A DNA stretch of 64,000 nucleotides from Guadua angustifolia. Its lineage: Eukaryota > Streptophyta > Magnoliopsida > Poales > Poaceae. The translations under genes were made by a program, and so were the position numbers. Shown here piece by piece: positions 46,401 to 58,197 of the stretch (the stretch's first letter is position 1; the number at the start of each line of letters is the position of its first letter). The stretch lies in assembly GCA_036346375.1 (NCBI GenBank), contig CM070515.1, positions 10,500,423-10,564,422 on the forward strand. Direction: 5' to 3'. The notes beneath the pieces were generated by a model. The model was not told the origin of the DNA and did no database searches. It was given only the letters and a program-made list of their open reading frames with translations.

Positions 46401-49400
46401 AGCAAAAAAAATGCTATTTATCCTTATTTTTGATCGATCGGAACTAACCGATCCGCGCGTACGTGCACTCCCCGTAGGACTGCTTCCGCTGGTAGCTACT
46501 TATTGGAAGTGAGATTGGAGTACTCAGCTACTGTATAGAGAAACCCTGCTTAAATGCACAGCTAGCTAGACAGGGTAACATATACCATCTCCGTATTAAA
46601 AAAATTATATTTATTATATAACCAACTATAGTATAAAAAAATAGAATTTGTAGGACCGTCCGTATATTGCCTCATCATCGATCAATCGAAGACCAAGTGG
46701 CCGGCCTTTGATCTGGTCACCGATAGTTTTACAAACCTCGATAGTTACAGCTGCGGTAGAAAACTTGCTGTTCACTTGCCGTCTTCATCGCTTGCGTTTG
46801 CCAGTCTGATCAAAGTTATTGTTTGCCCGTGTAACTTCTGCACTGCACGTTACCTTCACGAATTGGTGGGGGCCGTGTCGTGTAGTACAGTTGCCTAGCT
46901 AGACAGACATCGATCAATATCGTTCACAATTCACAACAAGTGACCGGTTGCGTAGATGGACAGGCTACATCTTGTGTCTTTTTAGTCTGAACTCCAAATG
47001 CGTGACCAGACCAACGAGTTGGTACGTAAAAGTGTAAAACGACGACGAATTGAATTGAAGGGCCTTCTGCAGATGACTCTCTTCGCGACACTAGCTAGTG
47101 AGATTGTACAACACACTTGACACAAGTCCAATCCGTTCTCTGGCCCTAGCTAGCTGGCTCTTGGCAGTCGGCTGCAGCACACGTACAGATTACCCAACGA
47201 AAGTACTCAGACAACACGACAAGAAGGATGCTTTATTGGAAGTCTTGATTGCTGGTGTTAAAAGACAAAAGCGAGCTTGATTGATTGAGCTCATCGTGTA
47301 CGTGTTGCCTTGCATGCATGCTGACGTGTACTTACTACGTACAGTATGGGATGGGAAGTGCGCTGGAGACGCTGTGCGGGCAAGCCTACGGCGCGAAGAA
47401 GCTGCACATGCTCGGCGTCTACCTGCAGCGCTCGTGGCTCATACTGACCGCCATGAGCGTCTGCCTGCTCCCGCTCTACTTCTTCGCCACGCCCATCCTG
47501 CGCTTCTTCCACCAGGACGACCAGATCGCCGTCCTCGCTGGCAGGTTCTGCCTCTACATGATCCCCCAGAACTTCGCCTACGCCCTCAACTTCCCCATCC
47601 AGAAGTTCCTGCAGGCGCAGAGCAAGGTCATGGCCATGGCGGTGGTGTCGGCGGCGGCGCTCGTGTTCCACGTCGTGTTCACCTGGCTCCTCATCGGGCC
47701 GCTGCAGATGGGCCTCGTCGGCCTGGCCGTCGCGCTCAACGCGTCGTGGTGGTTCGTCGTGCTGGGCCAGCTGGCCTACATCGTCATGGGCTACTGCCCC
47801 GGCGCCTGGAACGGCTTCGACTGGCTCGCCTTCACCGAGCTCTTTAGCTTCGCCCGCCTCTCCCTCGGCTCAGCCATCATGCTCTGGTACACTTACTTAA
47901 TTAGGCTGGTGTTTTTGTTTCTGCATCGCGTGATCATGCATATATACATATATACGTATATCCAAGTGTCATTTTGCCATGCATGTTTATGACGCAGCCT
48001 CGAGTTCTGGTTCTACATGTTCCTGATTGTCATTGTGGGCAATCTGCCGAATGCTCAGGTCGCCGTTGCCGCAGTCTCCATCTGGTAAGCGGCTGCTACG
48101 TACTGGCCATTGTTGTATGCTTGTCGTTCTGCATTATGGTTGCAGTCGTAAGTATAACCTGTTCGGCATTGCATATTGCAGTACTAACCTGTTCGGGTGG
48201 CAGATCATGGTGTTCTTCGGATTCAATGCGGCCATAAGGTAACATATGCAAATCAAACTTACGTGCTTTTATTTCATTTACACTGCCACTGATGCATGGA
48301 CATATTGAGTACTACGGCCTCTAGTCACAAATGGTTGTCGTTTTGGATATCGATATATATGCATGGTCTTTAAAACACAACTTTAATTACTAATTTATAT
48401 TAAGACATATTTATAAAACTCAATGAAATTATAATATTATAGAAGTACTTTTTGAGATAAATCTAATATATATCTAATATATGATTTTCATGTATCCAAT
48501 TTAACCATATAAAAATATATTAACAATCAAAGTCTAAAAATTTTGGCTGCACCTATGTCTAAAGCGACGACTATTTATGACCGGAGGAGGTACTATATAC
48601 GAACTCTTGCGATCGGGACTGCTGTCGGTTTAATAGATCCATCGGTTTGTTAATAATGGATCATCGATCAGTGTGAGGGTGTCGAACGAGCTGGGCGCGG
48701 GGAGGCCGAGGGCGGCCAAGTTCTCCATCCTGGTGGTGCTCATGTCCTCCGTCACCATCGGCCTCGCCTTCTTCGTCTCCGTCCTTCTTCTTCGCGACGT
48801 CTATGGCGTGCCCTTCACCGAGAGCCCCGATGTCGTCAGGGCCGTCGCCAGCCTCGGCGTCGTCTTCTCTTTCACCCTCCTCCTCAACAGCATCCAGCCC
48901 GTCTTGTCAGGTACGGTTACTCTAGGCTCTGACCCGCTCAGTACATGCATGCATGCCTACTGTCTTCAGAAATTTCAATCTCCCACAACTGGAAACTTAC
49001 ACCACATCCAGTACTTGCTAGCTCACTGCTAACTGCTAAGTGTATGTGCAGGTGTGGCTGTTGGTGCTGGATGGCAGTGGCTGGTGGCTTACATCAATCT
49101 GGGGTGCTACTACGGGATTGGCATTCCAGTGGGATATATAATCGCCTTTCCGTTGCACCACGGTGTTCAGGTATAATTCATACATATCATCGCTTTCACT
49201 CGCAAACTCGATCGTCTCTTGCCTGTAGTTGCCACTTGATCCTTAACCTGCATTTGTTCGTGCAATGCATCAGGGAATGTGGGGTGGCATGCTCACAGGG
49301 GTAGGCTTGCAGACCATAATCTTGGTTGCAATCACGCTGCGCACAAACTGGGACAAGGAGGTGATCACTTCCAGCTCAATTTCAGATTCTGACAGAGAAA

Positions 49401-49526
49401 TTTCAATTTCTTAATTTCACCTGGTGGCATTTATGACCCGAATTTTGAATCTATGAGCAGGCGAGCGAGGCGAATTCTAGGATACAGCAGTGGGGCGGAT
49501 CGGCCAAGGTTTCGGATGGCATGTAG
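43401..49526 (+). CDS. MATE efflux transporter (DETOXIFICATION family, DTX33-35 type)
   Basis: Eight exons, 43401-43697, 47345-47886, 47998-48084, 48182-48238, 48672-48910, 49052-49170, 49274-49360 and 49461-49526, all with GT-AG borders and matching phases, give 497 residues, the usual family length. Family motifs in order: GPAIFTSLAQYSLGAVTQVF, AGHLSTLELDAVSTENSVIA, MGSALETLCGQAYGAKKL, GVYLQRSWLI, YMIPQNFAYALNFPIQKFLQ, AQSKVMAM, NASWWFVVLGQLAYIV, then SVRVSNELGAGRPRAAKF, NSIQPVLSGVAVGAGWQ, GMWGGMLTGVGLQT and LRTNWDKE. The hydrophobic pattern fits 12 membrane helices. By family knowledge it would export or sequester small organic compounds (flavonoids, alkaloids or organic anions) by cation antiport at the vacuolar or plasma membrane; the substrate cannot be read here. 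Intron 1 is unusually long (3647 bp) and carries repeats. No disabling change was seen. Confidence 0.95.
44219..44459. mobile_element. Stowaway-like MITE in MATE intron 1
   Basis: Left CTCCCTCTGTCCAAG; the right end inverted reads CTCCGATCCATCCAAATT. TA follows the right end (44460-44461); the left flank is AA. About 240 bp, AT-rich. Confidence 0.6.
44980..45770. repeat. Diverged direct duplication in MATE intron 1
   Basis: About 44980-45290 and 45400-45770 share the order of 'ctctcacgaagga', 'gctaaatcgaaa', 'gtgaaaaatag', 'gtatttattta', 'ggaaggacctaca/tatg' and 'tgagggacctaaatgc', at an offset near 479 bp. No coding content. The end phrases 'tgagcggagcagg' and 'tgagccgagccgg' are GC-rich and border each unit. 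Confidence 0.75.
48311..48592. mobile_element. Decayed Stowaway-like MITE in MATE intron 4
   Basis: Left 'tacggcctctagtcacaaat' and inverted right 'tacctcctccggtcataaat' pair well; both continue into 'gtcgt(c)gtttt'-like sequence. The element fills most of the 433-bp intron between exons 4 and 5. Confidence 0.65.
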
Positions 49527-50744
49527 GTAGCATGCACCTTTACCTCTTGGCCAACTAATTTGATGCATGCAAGCTAGCTGCAGCAAATTGGTCCGGTTTT
49601 TCATATATATATTTTTTGAGAACGCTCAAGAGACTTGCGCGTCATTGCATTAAGAAGGCGAAAATAAACGTACGTTTGCAGTGCAAGCAAACCGGTGCAG
49701 TAAGTTGAAGCTCGTACGTTATGATTGAGTAGCGATTGTTTGTAGTCGAATGGTATGTGTGGATGTTGGGTTGGCTCCTGTGGTTCCTAGCTCCTATATA
49801 TTTGGTTCCTATCTTGTAGGTGGAATCTATACGTTGTTTTGATTTTTGGCACTGCTCGTGTGTGCTTGTATCCCGTGCAGGTGCTGTTCGTGTACCTTAA
49901 TTTTGCTGTTCGTGTTCCTTAATTTTTTGGTGGAGAAACTAGTGCTCGAACGTCCGATTACTGTTCATCTTATCGGATGTCTCTTGCAATATTTTTTCCT
50001 ACGCGTGTAATATTTTTTTCCGACGTGTGCAAAAATTTTTGAACGTTTGCAACATCTATTTACTGTAGCAAATTTCACTGTTTGTCGAAGGAAAATATTA
50101 CACGCGTTGATAAAAAATATTACACACGTATGAAAAAAATGTTATAATGTATCCAAAAATTTTGGACGTCTAGTACAGATCATTAGGTAATTTTTGAGAT
50201 GGCTGTGGTGTACAAGGAACAAGTCCTTTCTAGTTTGAGCAGCCTTTTTTCTACATTTAACAATTTTGGGCAACCTGTTGGTTTCGTCGAAAGTAGGAAT
50301 GTTTTCCATGCGCCTTTTCTGTAGACTTGCGCTGCCACAGGGAGAAAAAAAATGGTGATGAATGATGATAAACTCGAGCTGTAGAGCTTGAACAGTCGAT
50401 CACCAGAAAACTATCACCACAGCCTTGATAGGCCTGCGCTGAGACGATGGGCAGTCCACATTCCTACGCTGATAGGCCTACTGTGTACGAGCTGGGATTC
50501 TGTCGGAGTGATCTTTGACTAGGTCTACGGCGTACGCTCGTGGTTGCTATGTTTCTTTAGATGGTGTCAGTAACTGTGGATGTCAGTTGGTAAAGGTGTA
50601 GACCCGTGCATTCTTCACAAGCATATGGTGCTGTGTCATTTTTCTCAGATTATTGATTAGTCGATCGGTAAATCTGCGCCTCTTATAGCGAGTGGGAAGT
50701 GGTGAATCCGAGAGTAAATCTGTGCCTCTTCCGTGCAAAGGATA
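49527..50744. other. 3' flank of the MATE gene
   Basis: Should contain the MATE 3' UTR. 49618-49675 has 'agagacttgcgcgtcattgc attaagaagg'-type sequence similar to 'gccgttgcattaagttagaa' at 79-105, a possible shared repeat. 49970-50160 holds short inverted phrases around 'tattacacgcgt'. No gene is seen. Confidence 0.4.
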
Positions 50745-50752
50745 CTTATAAG

Positions 50753-52195
50753 CAGGGATCAAATTTTCGTTTCTTGAAAAAATTCGGACCCAGCCGAAAT
50801 CCGAAATTTCGGACAAAATTTGGTAATTTCGGCCGGAGTACATTCAAAATTCAAATCCGGTTTGTTTTGCACCGAAATTTTCGAAATTACCCGAAATTTC
50901 AATCAAAATGCACTGACTGAAAATTGGTTCAAACAATGTCAAAAACTTTCGAAATATTTTTTGTAGGTTCCTGACACATTATAGATGTTCTCATAAAATT
51001 TTCAGGTGATTATCAGTGCTGTGGATTTTTAAAAAATTCAAACAATTGTACTGTCTCGATGAAACGTTGATCGGCAAGTTTGAACCGGAAGAAAAATAGT
51101 ACAAACGATGTTATAAAATTTTCAAAATTTTTTTGGAGATTTCTGACATATTTTTGATATTTCAGTAAAAATTTCAGATGATGATCAAATGTGATGAATT
51201 TTTAAAAATTCAAACATTGGTACTGTCTTGGTAAAGCGTTGAGCGGCAAGTTTCATCCGAATGAAAATTAGAACAAACGAGGTTATAAGATTTTGAAAAT
51301 TTTTCTGGATGGTCCTGAAACATCCATAATATTCTCATAAAATTTTCATATGATGATCAGGTGTCATGAATTTTTAAAAATTCCAACAGTGCTACTATCC
51401 TGTTAAAAGGCCGATGATCAATAATAGATTTACTTTAGTAATAAGAAAGGTTTAAATTTTTTAAAAAATTTACATAAGGGTGAAAAGGAAATGGTTAATA
51501 TCTAATAAAAATTTTGAATCGTGATCACGCTCCAGCGAATTTATAAAATTCGTAGAAGGCACAGTGCTATTTATGTTCTTTCTCTGTTTGATTTTTGAAA
51601 TATAATACAACAAATTAAGTTCAGTGCTTACTGCATTCATAGATTTTATTGAGCAAACAAAGAAAATTAAAAATTTTTGAAAATTTTATAGAATGATACT
51701 GAGGAAATTATTAATCTGTCGTAAATTTTGTATATGATGATCACACTCGAGAAAATTTAGAAAAATCTAGCAAGTTTACTGTCCCAATTATGTCCATTTT
51801 GTTTTTGATTTTTTAAAGATAATAAATGATGTTAAATTATTTTGAAATTTTTTTTGTATGATCCCAAAATACTAATTATGGTACAATAAATTTTTCATAT
51901 CATTATAAAGCTTGTAAAAATTTTAAAAAATCTGACAGTACTTCTGCCTAAATTTTAAAAAATCTCAAAAAATTAGTTTTTCAACAAATTTTCATAGAAG
52001 ATCACATTCTAATAGGTTATTGGACCAAATCCGGTAGTCAAAATTCAAAATCCGGACTCAAATCCCGAAATTTTTGAAATTACTGTAGCATTTCAATTTT
52101 TTTTTTGAATTTTTGAATTTGCCTAGCTTTTCTAATCTCAAGGGGGGGTCCGAAATCCAAAATTTCGCCGAATTTCGGCAAAAATTTGACCCCTG
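50753..52195. mobile_element. Non-autonomous hAT element (same family as 6938-8166)
   Basis: Ends CAGGGATCAAATTTT and, inverted, CAGGGGTCAAATTTT. The 8-bp duplication CTTATAAG is perfect (50745-50752 and 52196-52203). The interior, 1443 bp, is AT-rich with diverged tandem units of about 172 bp marked by 'gtactgtct..gtaaagcg' near 51048 and 51220, and by 'gatgatca'. No transposase. Confidence 0.93.
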
Positions 52196-52407
52196 CTTAT
52201 AAGACCTTAGTGTTCTTATGCATCGAGATCTCTCTCTTTCTCTAATACACGATTTATCGAGATCCCAGGATCCGCCCGACGGTTGCTTCAGCACTGGCTG
52301 CTTCCTTGTCGGTCCGTCCATGATAGACTGTTAGGATATGTAAGGTCACTTTAGCTGGTTCTTACTCTATATATATCGGTTTTGGTCTATATAGAAGATC
52401 TATATAA

Positions 52408-55400
52408 GGCTATCCCCAGTGCATGGTGTCTTCCTCATTTAATACTTCCCACATAAGACAGGTTGCTGATGTGGCATATGAGTTAAAGAGGAGAGAGAGA
52501 GCAGTGCGGTATCATCCTAGAGATACTGCTCCGGCTCCGTATCCAACACCTTGGTTTTTGGATGACACCGCACTGGGGTCGTTACGGTGTCTTCTGTAAC
52601 ATCCCAAAATTTCAGCTTTTCAACTAAATAATATTATTGCTAAATATGATTTTTGTGAATTTTCTGTATTTATTTGGATTTTCTGGGATTTATTTGAATT
52701 ATTTGGAATTAAATAATACTACTTTCTATTAAAGTTTAATTATAAATATATAAATCCAAAATAAAGTTTTTGTGGAAATATTTTATTTAAGTCAAGAAAG
52801 TCTCAAAGTATTTTTGAGAATTTTCTAGGAATTTTTGGAGTATTTTTAATGCTTTAAATAAATCAAATACATTTAATCGGATTATTTATAATAGGAAATT
52901 CGGGAAAATACTTGTGAACAAGATGGGCCCGCCCAGTCCTGTCAGGCTGGTCGAATTAAACGGGATTTTTGCCGACCATTGGATCTTGATCCAACGGCCT
53001 TCATCACACCGTGCCGAAATAGGAAACCCTAAGCCTTTCAACCGACTGATCTTGATCGAACGGCCGTCGTGCGTCGTCTCCAAGCGGGACTCAGCGCCGC
53101 CGCCGTCTCCGAGTACAACTCCGCCGTCGCCGTTTTCTTCCGGATTTGCTGGCCGTCGTGGGGTATATAAGGCACCGGACCCCCTTCCCGATACTCACCT
53201 TGAGCCGCCGCATCTTTTCCCTAAGGCGCCGTCGCCGGAGAGTCACCGAGGAGGCCACGAGAGCTCACCGGAGTTCTCGAAGACTTCGTGTCGTGTTTTC
53301 TCGTCGCCGGGAGATTCTTCCGCCGAGTAAGAATCGGATTCGAGTTCGCCGGAGCACGCCGCACCCGTTCCGCCAATTATTCATCGCCGGAGAACACCGA
53401 ATCGCCGTGCCCGTGGTCATCTTCTCCGAGTCCGGCCAGCTGCACCGCCGCCGTTCCATTGCCGTTCGGGAGAGACGTCAACCGTCGGATTCTCATCGGA
53501 GCGCCAGGAATTGTCCACGTCGCCGGCTGAGGTGGGTTGATACTTCGTCGACACGTGGCGCCACGTAGACCGCAGGGCTGAGGTGGCGTTGCGTTGGCGC
53601 TGCGTCAGCTACATGCGTGTGCACACACGTGGGCAGTGTGGGACCCAGTCGTCAGCGACACGGGTTTCCCCGGGACACATGTCAGCACCGCACTAATCTG
53701 AGCCGAGTGCTGACGTCAGCCGACGTCATAAAATTCGTATTTTCTTTAGAAAAACAATTCGGAAAATTGGAATTTCTAATTTCAGAATTTATTTAAAACT
53801 TCAAAACGCTATAACTTTTGCATATGAACTCCGATTGAGGTGATTCAAATTCCTAAAAATTTGTAAAATTAAGATCTTTCTAATGGTGATTTTTATTTGA
53901 AATTTTGAGTTTATTTTATTTTTCTTCTTGGTGTTTATTTGCTATTTCTTCTCGATTCGCGTAGACGTTGAGTTGAGCGAGGTTTCGGAGGAGGAATTAT
54001 TATTTCAAGCACAATCTTCGAAGCAATACCAGGAGCTTAAGCAAGGCAAGTTGTGCTTTGATCATGTTGCACCCATAAACTAGATTGCATGCTATTTTGA
54101 TTTACCTTATCACTTGTTATTTCATGAGTACAAATGATTTCAACCTAAATTGGGATTTAGGTATTATACCCTTTGAATTATACCCTACCTTGCTAGTTGT
54201 ATGCCATGATCCACTTGTCACCCTAGGTTGGTTCACTATAGTTGGTTAATAATGAAATCAACATGGATGGTTAGATCGAATTAGAATTGCTTAGCCATGC
54301 CACGTCATCACATGTACATGGAACTTTGATAAATAATCTTGACTAATGGAATATGGAACAATGTTATGAATTTGTGTGTCATGTGTGGTCACACGATGAG
54401 ATTGAGTTGTGGTGGCAATGGATGTCACGCAACGATATTGAATTGTTGATGGCACGTGGTGCTTGGTAATCAACTGGGGTGGTTATGATTTTGGGTCGGA
54501 GCAAGTGGCAAGGGCAGTATGCCAGGGTGGGCCCGATGGGCAGAGGGTATGTGTATGTCTTGCTTTGATCAAACCATAAGGACACCTTGCGAGCCTTTAA
54601 CCTGAGTCAATCATGCAACCACATGTTGTTATGGGGCAGCCTAGCTGATTAATTTGTAATGTCTTAGTTTTGGTACTACCGTGGTGGTGTGGTTCACCTT
54701 TTAATGAACCCAGATGGCGAAGAGGGGACCTGTTTGGGACGTAATGTCCTTCAGTGTTGAAACCTTAGCGGGTAGTCTTGAGTTAAGACAAAGCATTGTA
54801 AAGGCTTTGTCATGATTGTCTGCCGGCATACCAAAGGAAGTGTGCTAATAGCTTGGCATCAAAGAGATTATCATGTCATGTGGGTAAAGTGCATAACCTC
54901 TGCAGAGTGTACAAACTATTCGGATAGCCGTGCTCACGGTATTGAGTAAAGCTCGGGGATTACAGTCAAGGGTTTAGACTTTTGCAAAATAAAACTTGGG
55001 ATGGATGGTAGGTTGCCATGGAAAGTTGAATCTTGACTTAGGATGAGAACACTTGGTTTACTTGAGAAATGCTGAATCTATCTATTATCGTTATTTGTTT
55101 TTGTCATTTCAATCTATATCTTTGTCGTGTTTTTAAATCTTTGCTTAGTTGCAAATGAACCATTTAGCCATTCCTTTGGAATAAGCCTTGCATATAGTTA
55201 TGTAGACTTGCATTCTGTGCACAACTTGTTGAGTACGTGTTGGTGTACTCACCCTTGCTTAACAACCAACAACAGTGGAGGAATCATCTTCAATATTGGA
55301 GAAGGATTTTTAGGTGGACGCGTGTCACTAGGCCAATCCTAGTCAGCTGCCTGTGGTGTGCTGATGGGACATCTACGTTTTCTACTACTTTCCGCTGCAG

Positions 55401-55808
55401 TTGTCTCATTGGTTTTTGCTATTGCCTTGTGAGGCTGGATAATTGTAAGTGATCATAAGATCGTACACTAGTTATATTCAATGAATAAAGTCTTATTATT
55501 CTTATCGTTGTGTATGATATGATGCTTACCGATGTTAAACTGTGTGCACTAGCGATTGATCCTAGGACTAGTGCGGCAAAACACAGTGGATTCGAATTGG
55601 TGAATTCGGGTCCTTACATCTTCTCCACGCGTTCACATGATACATTTGATCATAGTATATGCAGCAATTTAATGGACATATACTGTCTTGGATACTGTAG
55701 CATGATACTATGCACTGGAGAGGGTGTTTCATCCAAACAGTATCATACTATGTATCCTACGTGGCTGTCTTGGATTTTGGAGTACGACACCGTCCACTGG
55801 GAATAGCC
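52408..55808. mobile_element. Harbinger-like MITE split by a solo LTR
   Basis: Ends GGCTATCCCCAGTG and, inverted, GGCTATTCCCAGTG; TAA flanks both sides (52405-52407 and 55809-55811). Without the LTR the element is about 370 bp. 'acaccgcactgggg', 'gcatgatactatgcactgg' and similar phrases recur inside both halves. Confidence 0.88.
52595..55618 (+). mobile_element. 3-kb solo LTR (TGTAACATCCC family)
   Basis: Starts TGTAACATCCCAAAATTTC and ends TCGGGTCCTTACA. The 5-bp duplication TCTTC lies at 52590-52594 and 55619-55623. Contains an LTR promoter TATA box (TATATAA, 53164-53170) and a polyadenylation signal (AATAAA, 55484-55489). Open frames near 52914-53570 are GC-rich and without recognised domains. 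The length of 3024 bp is typical of long-LTR gypsy lineages; the lineage is not identified. Confidence 0.93.
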
Positions 55809-55811
55809 TAA

Positions 55812-56468
55812 AAGAGTGAGAAAAAGAGGAGATAGAAGAGAGCTAGCTCTTATTTAATAGTCAGTTTTGCACGGAAGTATAGGTAGATTATTTATGTACA
55901 AGAGATAAAAGATAGTTATTACACAATATCTAGAGACAACATTTAAAAACAATTATTATACAAGCTAGCTTTTAGCTTTCTGGCTTTACTATTATACTTG
56001 TCTTTAAGATTGTGAGCTTGTATTCTCCTATTTTCAAAGATATATAAATACATACCTCATATACGAGAATAAGATACCCCGAAGTACGTGCAATGTATAC
56101 TGTATGACAGCGTATTGCCTGTTCTTCTCAATTCTATCACACGACGAAATTATATAAACATTGATCATTTTTTAAGTTTTAGTGAAGAAATCCCTTACAA
56201 GGAAGAAATCAGTGGGATACACACAGTGTTGTACCTTTGTATCCTACCCATTGGATCAAAATGAGGCGGGCTACATCAAACCACAAGAGTAAAAATACGA
56301 CAAAGTAGAATTGGCTAAAGTGTTAGCTATAGCAGAGTACCACACCTTACAGGAGTAGTTATTTTTTCAGCTGATTTGGATTATGGATGGTGAGATAGTG
56401 GCCTAGCTTCACTCATAAAGATAGTGATTAAAATCCGAGCGAGTTTGAGTGTCTTACATATAAGGTAG
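55812..56468. other. Unassigned spacer
   Basis: AT-rich sequence between the Harbinger-like element and the next retroelement; no gene or bounded repeat is seen. Confidence 0.45.
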
Positions 56469-57567
56469 TGTCGACGATCGGGATCGCCAACCGTAAGAAG
56501 TGAGATGGGGGGTTAGTGAGATATGGGACCCGAGCTGCGCTTTGCTCAAACGGAGGAACAGAGGAGATGCGACGTTGGTCGGAGCAAGACGACAACGAGC
56601 GTGAGGCCGAGATTTATACTGGTTCGAGCCCCTGTGGAGGTAATAGCTCTACTCCAGTCGTCTTGCGGCAGTATTCTTAGCTATTTCTGAGTACAGGGGT
56701 GTGTATACAGCTCAAGTTCAACAATGGCTACGTCTAAGCTCAAGCTATGGCGTGTTGTGTGTTGTCTTCGTGTCCCCCGAGAGACTGCGCATCCTTGGTC
56801 TTATACCTCCTCTGCATGCAACGGATGGGAGAGATTCCCGGGAAGTGGCCTTCATGCACGTTGAGGGCTGGCAGTAACTGCTCCGGACTTGATGCATGCA
56901 CCTGCTTCATCCCCACGACCCGCGTTTTGGCAACCGCCGGTCAAATGCGCAATCCGTAATCCAAGGGTGGACTACGGCTTCGAACGAGAGCCGACCCGAG
57001 CCCGAGGTCGTGCGGGGCCGTGCTCGGGTCCAGCGCGCTCTAGGTCGAGCGTCTCGGCATCGCCAAGGTCGTGGTCGAGGCCTCCCGAGCTTGGGGGGTC
57101 CGTGACCGTGTGCTGGCCGGTCAAGGGACGCCCAGCCCTCGTCAGCTAGCCCCCGAGGCTTAAGGTCGTGGCAGGAACACGGTCCGTCCTTGAGCCTCTC
57201 CAATCGGGATTGATTTCCGGAACCTTCGAGCATGAGGTCGAGGTCGGGCGGAAAACGTAACGCCAGGCCGTGATGAAACGACACCTGGCGCCTCTTGATC
57301 TCCGGAACCCCGGTACGGATGCAAACGCTTGGTGGACACCTGCTATGTCTCGAAACCGCAACCCAGGCCTTAATTGCACCTGTCAAATCATGGCCGGTGC
57401 GTCCTTCGAAGCACCGCGGACTGGATTTGGCGACAGTGCGGCCTATAAACTCAAAACCGCAGCGACTGTTGAGGAAACTTCCCGACCAGCGCCCTTCGTC
57501 TTCCAAGCCTCCGTGCCCAAGCAAAAAACCTCCTCCCCCACCTTCGACTGGAATCGCCACGATCGCC

Positions 57568-58181
57568 ATGGCCAAGCTAGGGAGGAGCACGTTGTCGCCT
57601 GCAAGGATGAAGGAACTTCGAGACCACAGGGCTTGATCCATTCACTTGGCGGTACCGCCGCAACGAGACCGAGCCACGCCCAGGGGCAGCGAGATCGTTT
57701 GCACCGAGCACTACGTCCTCTTCGACTGCGGACCTGGAGAGCGAGTTCCTCTCCGTGGTCCTCACCGATTCTTGAGATCGAGCTCATAAACACGGTGCCG
57801 AACTCCATTCTTACTCTCGCCATCTTCTCCCACCTGTGCAAGGGGTTCCTAGGAATCCCTCCCAACCCCTCGCTCTTCTTTCGGTACTTCAGCCTCTTCC
57901 GCTCTGGGAAGGACCCCGTGGTCGGATGCCTCTACTTCCAACAGCGGATAGGGCTCAAGTGGTCCTTCCCCAAGATCCAAGCTCGGGACTCCCTCGGGCC
58001 ATGGTCCGAGCGGTGGTTCTACCTGAAGAAAGGGGAACTCGGTACGCTGTCATACGAGGGAAAGCCCATCGGCGGGAAGAAGGAGACCCCAGAGGCGGAC
58101 GATCCCGAGGCCGACGAAGAGGCCATCGTCGCCGTTCATCTCTGCACCAGCGCGGTCTCACCGGTAGGCGATCGCTGTTGA
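57568..58181 (+). pseudogene. Gag-like 'putative gypsy type transposon' domain protein, frameshifted
   Basis: One frame starts at ATG 57568 (MAKLGRSTLSPARMKELRDH) and stops after 22 codons. A second frame carries the recognisable domain: LINTVPNSILTLAIFSHLCK, FLGIPPNPSLFFRYFSLFRS, GCLYFQQRIG, WSERWFYLKKG. The order PNS..A.F.HLC..FLGI..H/N..L(F/W)..(Y/F)F..W...WFY matches the family named 'putative gypsy type transposon' (PF04195 as remembered). At least one frameshift separates start and domain, so it is broken. Confidence 0.75.
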
Positions 58182-58197
58182 CTTCCTGCGGAATCGG

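Noticed and set aside
47281..47847. 188-aa Arg/His-rich open frame over MATE exon 2
   Set aside because: It is a +1 shadow of MATE exon 2, which has clear family motifs and splice phases.
52914..53568. Open frames of 138-140 aa in the GC-rich part of the 3-kb LTR
   Set aside because: They overlap the LTR promoter and leader and have no domain; open frames are expected in GC-rich LTR sequence.
56907..57641. 244-aa open frame on the minus strand
   Set aside because: Opposite an LTR-like region and gag leader; no motif and unlikely to be coding.
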